19,253 nt of DNA from JBBRUG01 sp038247995 (GTDB lineage Bacteria > Chloroflexota > Chloroflexia > Chloroflexales > Chloroflexaceae): contig JBBRUG010000080.1 of assembly GCA_038247995.1 (NCBI GenBank), positions 1-19,253 of the forward strand, in the 5' to 3' direction. A program made the translations under genes and the position numbers. Of this stretch, positions 6,870 to 12,359 are shown one piece after another. Each line of letters opens with the position of its first letter. Positions within the stretch are counted from its first letter, which is position 1. The notes under the pieces were generated by a model. It was not told the DNA's origin, did no database searches, and saw nothing but the letters and a program-made list of their open reading frames with translations.

Positions 6870-8387
6870 ATGTACCATACCATTATCATCGGCGCGGGGG
6901 TGGCCGGGCTCACCCTGGGCGCACTATTGGCGCGGGCCGGCCGGCAGGTTCTCGTGCTCGAAGGCCATACCGAGCCAGGCGGCTGCGCTTCGTCGTTTCG
7001 GCGCAAACGCCCCGATGGCAGTGCATATGTTTTTGATGTTGGCGCGACGCTTTTTGGCGGGTTTCAGCCGGGCGGTGCGCACGATTGGGTTGCGCAACGG
7101 CTCGGCGTACGGTTTCCGGTAGTTCCACTTGATCCGGCGATGCAGGTACATCTACCCGATCGGGCGATTACGCGCTGGGGTGATCCGGCGCAGTGGGCGG
7201 AAGAACGGCGGCGTGCGCTGCCCGAGCAGGCTGTGGCGGCCGAACAGTTCTGGCATAATCAGGAGGCTCTCGCCGACATCGCATGGCGTTTCGCTGCACG
7301 CTATCCGCCGGTGCCGCCTGAGACGGCGGGCGATCTGCTAAGCCTCGTTCCAGCCTTGCGCCCGGAACTGATCGGCCTGCTGCCGCACTTGGGGCGCACT
7401 GTCGGCCACGAACTGCGCCGCTACCGGCTGAATGATCGTGCCCTGCGCAGTTTTCTCGACGCGCAGTTGCTGATCAGCGCCCAGTTGCCCGCCGAGCAAT
7501 GCGCCTGGCTTTTCGGCAGCGTTGCCCTTGATCTGGCCCGTCAGGGCGTGTTTTATGTGGCCGGCGGCGCCTGGAATATTGCGCGTACGCTCGCCGATGC
7601 GCTGATCCGCGACGGCGGCGAACTACGTTACCGCACGCCGGTCGAGGCGATCCTCGTGCGTGATGGGATCGCCAGGGGTGTACAGGTTCGCGGCGGCGCA
7701 ACAATTATGGCGCGCCATGTCGTTACTTCCAGCACGATCTGGGATCTGCCCCGCCTGCTTGGTGAAGCTGCACCGGTGGCCTTGCTGCGGCGCGGGCAAC
7801 GGCGGGCGCCTGCTTGGGGCGCGTTTACGCTGTACCTTGGTCTTGAGGAGGCCGGCATTCCGCCCGGTATGGCCGAGCATCATCAGGTGGTGCAACAATA
7901 CGAAATGCCACTCGGCGAGGGCAATAGCGCCTTCATTTCGCTGCATCCTGCCGCCGATCTGAGCCGTGCGCCTGTCGGCCAACGTGCCGTAACGATCTCG
8001 ACCCATACGCGCCCGGAACCGTGGTTTACTGCCCGTGCGACGAGTCGAGCAGCTTACCTGGAACGTAAACATGCCTACAGCGAACGGCTGCTCGCCGCCC
8101 TTGATCGAGCGTTGCCCGGCGCTCGCGCCCATATTTGCTATCAACAGGCCGGAACCCCGGTAAGCTTTCAGCGCTACACGCGGCGTCAGCATGGCGCTGT
8201 CGGCGGCATCGGCCAATCGCCGGCACAGAGTGGGCTGCACAGCCTGGGCGTGCGTGTGCCCGGCATCGCCCGGCTCTGGCTCGTGGGCGATAGCGTCTTT
8301 CCTGGGCAGAGCACGGCGGCGGTTACCCAGAGCGCAATTCGGCTTTACAAACTCTTGGCACTCTACAGCGGCGAGCATAACAAGTGA
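6870..8387 (+). CDS. FAD-dependent carotenoid desaturase-like oxidoreductase (CrtI/CrtD family)
   Basis: The 505-aa product belongs to the phytoene desaturase-related flavoproteins. The N-terminal Rossmann motif is GAGVAG (8-13), with the ribose-binding acid Glu32 and then PGGCASSF. The C-terminal FAD segment is LWLVGDSVFPGQSTAAVTQS (about 468-487). The segment GTPVSFQRYTRRQHGAVGGIGQ resembles cyanobacterial carotenoid C-3',4' desaturases (CrtD), so the substrate is probably a C40 carotenoid in the membrane. Retinol saturase-type or carotenoid isomerase-type activity cannot be excluded. The ATG at 6870 begins the dinucleotide-binding strand directly. The GTG at 6840 would add residues coded by the hairpin and is unlikely. 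No Shine-Dalgarno is visible. No other crt gene is in the window. Confidence 0.75.
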   Translation: MYHTIIIGAGVAGLTLGALLARAGRQVLVLEGHTEPGGCASSFRRKRPDGSAYVFDVGATLFGGFQPGGAHDWVAQRLGVRFPVVPLDPAMQVHLPDRAITRWGDPAQWAEERRRALPEQAVAAEQFWHNQEALADIAWRFAARYPPVPPETAGDLLSLVPALRPELIGLLPHLGRTVGHELRRYRLNDRALRSFLDAQLLISAQLPAEQCAWLFGSVALDLARQGVFYVAGGAWNIARTLADALIRDGGELRYRTPVEAILVRDGIARGVQVRGGATIMARHVVTSSTIWDLPRLLGEAAPVALLRRGQRRAPAWGAFTLYLGLEEAGIPPGMAEHHQVVQQYEMPLGEGNSAFISLHPAADLSRAPVGQRAVTISTHTRPEPWFTARATSRAAYLERKHAYSERLLAALDRALPGARAHICYQQAGTPVSFQRYTRRQHGAVGGIGQSPAQSGLHSLGVRVPGIARLWLVGDSVFPGQSTAAVTQSAIRLYKLLALYSGEHNK

Positions 8388-8419
8388 GCCGTCCGCTTGG
8401 CGTATGGGCGGCGCGCCGC

Positions 8420-8440
8420 ACGCTCACCAGGGGCGCAGTG
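8420..8440 (-). repeat. Dispersed repeat, inverted copy
   Basis: On the minus strand these 21 nt match 10977-10997 on the plus strand with one mismatch (GGTGAGC against GGTGGGC). Weaker similarity continues for about 10 nt on both sides. It lies in the gap between the desaturase and dam genes. Confidence 0.75.
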
Positions 8441-8507
8441 GATGGGCCTACTGCTCTAAAGTGGGACGAGTTTGGGCGCAAAGCTCCTGAACTCGCCCTA
8501 CAGCGTG

Positions 8508-8516
8508 TGCTATAAT
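8508..8516 (+). promoter_or_regulatory. Extended -10 promoter of dam
   Basis: TGC-TATAAT is a perfect -10 box with the TGn extension, 60 nt before the dam start codon. CTGAAC at 8487-8492 (18-nt spacer) is a poor -35 match. The 12 nt at 8505-8516 differ at one base from the boxes at 9685 and 11079. Confidence 0.65.
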
Positions 8517-8576
8517 CAGCCTTCATTACCTGCCTGGCGGCCCGTCCGCTGTGGCTAAGTATCCCCGGAGCACCTG

Positions 8577-9455
8577 GTGCCAGCACGTCCGTTTTTGAAG
8601 TGGGCCGGTGGTAAAGGCCAACTGTTGCCTGCCCTGATGCAGCGCCTGCCTGCCCGCTTTGCCCGCTACCACGAGCCATTCGGCGGCGGCGGCGCGCTCT
8701 TCTTCCATCTTTGGAATCAAGGCCGGCTGCGCAAAGGCGGCGCCCTGAGCGACTTCAACCCAGAGTTGATCGACTGTTATACGGCTGTGCGCGATCATGT
8801 TGAAGTATTGATCGAGCGGCTGCAAGAACACAAACCGCATTTCTCCGACCGGGACTATTTTTATGAGATCCGTAGCTGGGATCGGCAACCTGGTTTTCAC
8901 GAACGCACGCTGGTCGAGCGCGCCGCCCGCACGATCTTCCTCAATCGAACCTGCTATAACGGGCTCTACCGGCTGAACAATAAGCGCCAGTTTAACGCCC
9001 CGTTCGGCAACTATAAGAACCCGCTGATTGTTGATCCCGACAATATGCGCGAGGCGAGCCGCGCCCTGCAGCATGTCGAACTGCATAGCGGCGATTTTGC
9101 CGGTGTGCTGGATCGCGCCGCTCCGGGCGACTTTGTTTACTTTGATCCGCCGTATGTGCCGGTGAGCGCCACGGCCTCGTTCACACATTACACCCATCAG
9201 GGCTTCGACGAGATCGCCCAACGCCGCTTGGCGGCTATCTGCGCCGAACTGACTGTGCGCGGGTGCCTGGTGATGCTCAGCAATTCTTCCACTGCCCTCG
9301 CCCACGAACTGTATGCTACGCCCGGTATGTCCACTGAAGTTGTCCAGGCCAGCCGCAAGATCAACTGCGATGGTAAAAAGCGCGGTTTTGTCGATGAGTT
9401 GATCGTGTACAACTACGTGCTGGCCACGCAGCAACCCAAACAGATCGCTGTTTGA
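8577..9455 (+). CDS. dam: Dam-type DNA adenine methyltransferase (D12 class)
   Basis: This enzyme transfers a methyl group from S-adenosylmethionine to adenine N6 in DNA; family members of this type usually recognise GATC. The 292-aa product shows FLKWAGGKGQLLP (6-18), the AdoMet motif FGGGG (35-39), the Dam signature NRTCYNGLYRLNNK followed by FNAPFGNYKNP, and catalytic motif IV DPPY (190-193). The motif order is that of alpha-class enzymes. The GTG start at 8577 has CGGAG at 8566-8570. No restriction endonuclease or mutH lies nearby, so it appears to be a solitary methylase. It has its own extended -10 promoter. GATC specificity is an inference from family resemblance, supported by the high GATC density in the neighbouring rel gene. 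Confidence 0.9.
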   Translation: MPARPFLKWAGGKGQLLPALMQRLPARFARYHEPFGGGGALFFHLWNQGRLRKGGALSDFNPELIDCYTAVRDHVEVLIERLQEHKPHFSDRDYFYEIRSWDRQPGFHERTLVERAARTIFLNRTCYNGLYRLNNKRQFNAPFGNYKNPLIVDPDNMREASRALQHVELHSGDFAGVLDRAAPGDFVYFDPPYVPVSATASFTHYTHQGFDEIAQRRLAAICAELTVRGCLVMLSNSSTALAHELYATPGMSTEVVQASRKINCDGKKRGFVDELIVYNYVLATQQPKQIAV

Positions 9456-9477
9456 CCAGCGCGCTGTGCCTGATCTG

Positions 9478-9533
9478 GATCAAAGACCAAAGATCAAAGC
9501 CGACACAAGCGTTCGTCCATCGTCCATCCATCC
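9478..9533 (+). repeat. Heptanucleotide arrays downstream of dam
   Basis: GATCAAA, GACCAAA and GATCAAA run in step from 9478 to 9498. After 15 nt come two CGTCCAT units (9514-9527) and a partial one. The order, GACCAAA-type then a CGTC-type array, is the same as at 5322-5372. Together with the promoter dyad further on, this is what fills the 304-nt gap between dam and the HEAT gene. Confidence 0.75.
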
Positions 9534-9645
9534 TTCGCAACCCTTTCCTTAAAATCCCCCGATAAGCATCCCCCAGACTCCTACAGATCCTCGTTCAATT
9601 GCATGAGCAGTTAGCGCCTGGTTAACAGGAGCGCACCAGCACAGC

Positions 9646-9676
9646 CGCAAACCTCAACTATGTTTTCAGGTTTGCG
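9646..9676 (+). promoter_or_regulatory. Dyad overlapping the -35 position of the HEAT gene promoter
   Basis: CGCAAACCT (9646-9654) and AGGTTTGCG (9668-9676) are perfect inverted repeats with a 13-nt spacer. The right arm occupies the place where a -35 element would lie relative to the -10 box at 9691. This is the layout of an operator or activator site, but no regulator is known. Confidence 0.45.
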
Positions 9677-9687
9677 CGCAGGCCGTA

Positions 9688-9696
9688 TGCTATAAT
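9688..9696 (+). promoter_or_regulatory. Extended -10 promoter of the HEAT-repeat gene
   Basis: TGC-TATAAT within GTATGCTATAAT (9685-9696) is identical over 12 nt to the box at 11079-11090. There is no recognisable -35 hexamer. The start codon lies 64 nt downstream. Confidence 0.65.
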
Positions 9697-9759
9697 CCAT
9701 GAACGAATGACAGATTATTTATCTATACGACCCGGCCAATTACTGTCACCAACACGCTT

Positions 9760-10854
9760 ATGTTTGATCAAGATTTCTGGCGTCAGCGCATTGCCGATCG
9801 TTTGGCCGGCTTTGCCCGCAACCCGCAGCAAGATATTCAGCTCAGCGGAACGACGACCGTACTCGCGTATCTGGCGATGCGAACGCTTGAGCCGTTTCTT
9901 GATGCTTTTCAGGAAGAGCCGGTTACGGCGGTTGTGACGCTAGCCGAGATTGTACGCGGGCCAGGGGCTGATCAGATTGTGCGGCGAGCGGCGCAATTAC
10001 GGTATCAGGTTGCGCCGATGATCGAGCGTGAATTACGCTCGCGGCCGGAGATGCGGGCCGCAACGGAACAACTACTTGTGACGCTGGGTGTGATCCACCT
10101 CGCCCGGCAGCGGCTTAATAGTTCGCGCGATGAATGGTTGCGCCTGACGTTGCTCAACGAGTTAAGCAGCTTTGAAGCTGGCGAAATGCCGCAACTGCGG
10201 CGCTTGCTGCACGATCCAGGCTGGCAGTCGCGCTACGACACTATTCGGAGCCTGCGCAGCCGCAACGGTAACTATTCGGCGGCCGATCTGGTGTTGATCC
10301 ACGACGCACTTGGCGACAGTGCCTCGCACGTGCGTGCAGCAGCGGCGCGTATGCTTGGCCAGTTTGCCGCAACGCCGCCGGGGCCGTTGGTGAAGGCGCT
10401 CACGCGGGTGGCGCTTTATGATTGCGATCTTGAGACGCGCTATGCAGCGGCGCGTACCCTCGGCGCCTTACGCGACCGGATCGCCTCACCCCAACTGATC
10501 GATCATCTCAGCGATTGCCTGGCCGACAATGACAGTTTTGTGCGCTCGTCGGCGGCATTAATTTTGGGCCAGCTTGGCGAGATTGCCGGCACGCCTCAAC
10601 TGATCGAGCGGCTGACTGCCGTGATCAGCGACCCCGATCCCTACGCCCGTGAAGCAGCCGCACGCGCGCTCGGTCGGATTGGCGCTGCCGCTGCGACGAC
10701 GGCCGTCCTGAGTGCGCTAACCCGGTCGATGGAAGACTCCGACGCAAACGTTCACGAAGCCGCTGTTGACTCGCTCACCCGCTTGCGCAAGATCCGCGCA
10801 ACGATGCCGCTTAACCCGGCAAAACACCCCACCGAGCCGTTGGCTGTAGGTTAG
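9760..10854 (+). CDS. HEAT-repeat protein
   Basis: This 364-aa protein carries at least five HEAT-like units in its C-terminal half, starting near residues 186, 223, 256, 290 and 326, each with a pattern such as VRAAAARMLG, RYAAARTLGAL or AREAAARALGRIG. Such repeats form a superhelical scaffold for protein contacts. In bacteria they occur in phycobilin lyase-like proteins and in many proteins of unknown role. The N-terminal half is helical and lacks clear motifs. There is no signal peptide or membrane segment, so it is probably cytoplasmic. The ATG at 9760 has no clear Shine-Dalgarno. The gene is monocistronic, with its own promoter upstream and repeat DNA directly after the stop. The partner protein is unknown. 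Confidence 0.75.
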   Translation: MFDQDFWRQRIADRLAGFARNPQQDIQLSGTTTVLAYLAMRTLEPFLDAFQEEPVTAVVTLAEIVRGPGADQIVRRAAQLRYQVAPMIERELRSRPEMRAATEQLLVTLGVIHLARQRLNSSRDEWLRLTLLNELSSFEAGEMPQLRRLLHDPGWQSRYDTIRSLRSRNGNYSAADLVLIHDALGDSASHVRAAAARMLGQFAATPPGPLVKALTRVALYDCDLETRYAAARTLGALRDRIASPQLIDHLSDCLADNDSFVRSSAALILGQLGEIAGTPQLIERLTAVISDPDPYAREAAARALGRIGAAAATTAVLSALTRSMEDSDANVHEAAVDSLTRLRKIRATMPLNPAKHPTEPLAVG

Positions 10855-10958
10855 TACTCCGTCCGACTTCGTCTGACGGGTTGGAAAGGGTTTTTCGGAG
10901 CGGGCGCAGCCCGCTCCGAGCCGCACCCGAACCGCGCAGAAATGCTCGGACGGAGTAC
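10854..10958. repeat. MITE-like 105-bp element with terminal inverted repeats
   Basis: GTACTCCGTCCGA (10854-10866) is perfectly inverted at 10946-10958. Inside is a second perfect palindrome, CGGAGCGGGC (10896-10905) against GCCCGCTCCG (10909-10918) around a 3-nt loop. Its first base is the last base of the HEAT-gene stop codon. A TTTTT run precedes rather than follows the inner hairpin, so it is not a plus-strand terminator. No coding capacity and no clear target-site duplication are seen. Confidence 0.65.
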
Positions 10959-10976
10959 GATAGCCGTGGGCACATT

Positions 10977-10997
10977 CACTGCGCCCCTGGTGGGCGT
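10977..10997 (+). repeat. Dispersed repeat, direct copy
   Basis: These 21 nt match the minus strand of 8420-8440 with one mismatch. The copy sits between the MITE-like element and the 16-bp tandem array. Confidence 0.75.
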
Positions 10998-11015
10998 GAG
11001 GGCGTTGGGCTTTAG

Positions 11016-11063
11016 CGTTCTCCCGCTTTGCCGTTCTCCCGCTTTGCCGTTCTCCCGCTTTAT
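11016..11063 (+). repeat. Three tandem copies of a 16-bp unit
   Basis: CGTTCTCCCGCTTTGC occurs at 11016-11031 and 11032-11047. A third copy at 11048-11063 differs only in its last two bases. The array ends 16 nt before the extended -10 region of the STAS operon, so it covers the usual -35 and upstream activator zone. Confidence 0.85.
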
Positions 11064-11081
11064 CGCTCCTCCGCGTCTGTA

Positions 11082-11090
11082 TGCTATAAT
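11082..11090 (+). promoter_or_regulatory. Extended -10 promoter of the partner-switching operon
   Basis: TGC-TATAAT within GTATGCTATAAT (11079-11090). No -35 hexamer is visible at the expected distance. Transcription would start near 11097 and leave a leader of about 98 nt. Confidence 0.65.
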
Positions 11091-11132
11091 AATAGGCATA
11101 TTGTGCGCTCGGTTGTTGGCTACGCGAAAGTT

Positions 11133-11189
11133 GCAGGTTGAGCAAACCTGCTTCCTGGCGGCTGCCTCCTGAAACCTGTTCCGAGGAGG
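11133..11189 (+). promoter_or_regulatory. Structured leader with sequestered ribosome-binding site
   Basis: GCAGGTT (11133-11139) pairs with AACCTGC (11145-11151) around a 5-nt loop. Downstream, CCTCCT (11165-11170) is the exact complement of AGGAGG (11184-11189), the Shine-Dalgarno of the STAS gene. The 13-nt loop between them contains a second AAACCTG (11172-11178), which could replace the first as partner for CAGGTT. The pairings are visible; a switching role is inferred. Confidence 0.4.
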
Positions 11190-11194
11190 GCTGT

Positions 11195-11545
11195 ATGGAC
11201 GTCACCCATCGCCGGTTCAACCGGGTGGATCTGCTCGAAGTCACCGGGCGTGTCGATGCTGCCACCGCAGCGAAGTTGAAGCAACACGTTGATGCCCTCT
11301 TCGATGAAGGACGTTATCGGATCGTGTTTGATCTGGTTGGGCTTGAATATATCAGCAGTCCAGGCTTGCGTGTGTTAATCGAGGCCCGGAAGCGCGCCCG
11401 CGAGTGGAAGATCACCGATCTCGAAGGCGGCGATATCCGGATTGCTAACTTGCCGCCGAAGATCAAAGAAGTTTTTGATCTGACGGGGTTTACCGGCCTG
11501 TTCGAAATTTTTAGCGATACCGTCGAGGCCGTAGGCTCATTCTAG
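11195..11545 (+). CDS. Anti-sigma factor antagonist (STAS domain)
   Basis: This 116-aa single-domain protein resembles SpoIIAA/RsbV. In partner switching such proteins, when unphosphorylated, bind the anti-sigma kinase and release a sigma factor. The sequence runs VTGRVDAATAAKLKQHV, then VFDLVGLEYISSPGLRVL, then IKEVFDLTGFTGLF, all typical STAS elements. Ser55 aligns with the phosphorylated Ser58 of B. subtilis SpoIIAA; the next residue is Pro56, where Ser, Ala or Gly is more usual. The ATG at 11195 has a strong GAGGAGG 5 nt upstream. It is the first gene of an operon with a kinase-STAS fusion and a PP2C phosphatase, which fits an antagonist role. Confidence 0.85.
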   Translation: MDVTHRRFNRVDLLEVTGRVDAATAAKLKQHVDALFDEGRYRIVFDLVGLEYISSPGLRVLIEARKRAREWKITDLEGGDIRIANLPPKIKEVFDLTGFTGLFEIFSDTVEAVGSF

Positions 11546-11615
11546 TGGGTGTGAGGCGAGCGCTTGCGGGCCGCCGCCCGCCGCATCTCGGCTCCAGCCT
11601 TCCTCCTTACGCACT

Positions 11616-12359
11616 ATGGACAGCATCACCCTCGTCGCCGACCTCGATGCCCTCGCGAAGATTAGCGCATTTATTACCGAGGCCGCTGAGCTGTCCGGAT
11701 TGGATGAGCGAGCCACCTGGCAGGTGCAACTTGCGGTTGATGAGGCGGCGACAAATGTTATTCAGCACGCCTATGATCTCGACGAACCCGGTGAGTTGAT
11801 GCTCGCCTGGGAATATGCCGAGAGTCGTTTCACCGTCATTCTGCGCGATAATGGCCGCCAATTCGATCCTGAGGCTGTGCCGACACCCGACATCTCCTCG
11901 CCGCTCGAAGAACGGCAGGTGGGCGGGCTCGGCATCTATCTCATCACCCGGTTGATGGATGAGGTGCGTTTTGATTTTCACCCGCAGCACGGTAATGTGC
12001 TCACAATGGTGAAGTACACAACGCTCGATCCGCGCGAAGATCTGGTGATTCTGCCGATCCATGGGCGCGTCGATGCCATTACGGCCCCGCAGCTTACTGC
12101 CGCCGTCCATGAGCAGATTACAACCGGCGCACGCTTCGTCCTGCTCGATCTTGCTGACGTCACCTTCCTTTCGTCCAGCGGTCTGCGCGCCCTGCTCCTG
12201 ATCCGCAAAGAATTGATGACGCTCGGTGGGGAATTACGCCTCGCCGAGCTTCAGACCCAAGTGCATGAAGTGTTTGTGCTGACGGGCTTTACTCAGGTTT
12301 TTGCCATCCATAATACGGTGGAGGAAGCCCGCGGCGCCTTTGGGCAAGGTCGTGCGTGA
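11616..12359 (+). CDS. Anti-sigma kinase (HATPase) fused to a STAS domain
   Basis: The 247-aa product has two domains. Residues 1-135 are an RsbW/SpoIIAB-type serine kinase of the GHKL fold: N box DEAATNVIQHAY (42-53), G1 box DNGRQFDP (78-85) and G2 GGLGIYLI (103-110). Residues 140-240 are a STAS domain with DLADVTFLSSSGLRALL, where Ser187 occupies the phosphorylation position. The kinase would phosphorylate STAS proteins and sequester a sigma factor or another target. Carrying its own STAS domain suggests self-regulation or a built-in decoy. The ATG at 11616 has no clear Shine-Dalgarno, 70 nt after the first gene. The 3' end overlaps the phosphatase start by 4 nt (GTGA), so translational coupling is likely. 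Both domain assignments are firm; the fusion's function is inferred. Confidence 0.85.
   Translation: MDSITLVADLDALAKISAFITEAAELSGLDERATWQVQLAVDEAATNVIQHAYDLDEPGELMLAWEYAESRFTVILRDNGRQFDPEAVPTPDISSPLEERQVGGLGIYLITRLMDEVRFDFHPQHGNVLTMVKYTTLDPREDLVILPIHGRVDAITAPQLTAAVHEQITTGARFVLLDLADVTFLSSSGLRALLLIRKELMTLGGELRLAELQTQVHEVFVLTGFTQVFAIHNTVEEARGAFGQGRA

Noticed and set aside
7623..8378. 251-codon minus-strand frame inside the desaturase gene
   Set aside because: It overlaps the conserved FAD-binding C-terminus of the plus-strand gene and has no ribosome site or family resemblance.
8577..9455. Restriction-modification system
   Set aside because: No endonuclease-like frame lies beside the methylase, and its neighbours are a desaturase and a HEAT protein.
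10896..10918. Intrinsic terminator for the HEAT gene
   Set aside because: The T-run lies before the hairpin on the plus strand, and an A-run follows on the minus strand, so neither direction fits. It is better explained as the core of the inverted-repeat element.
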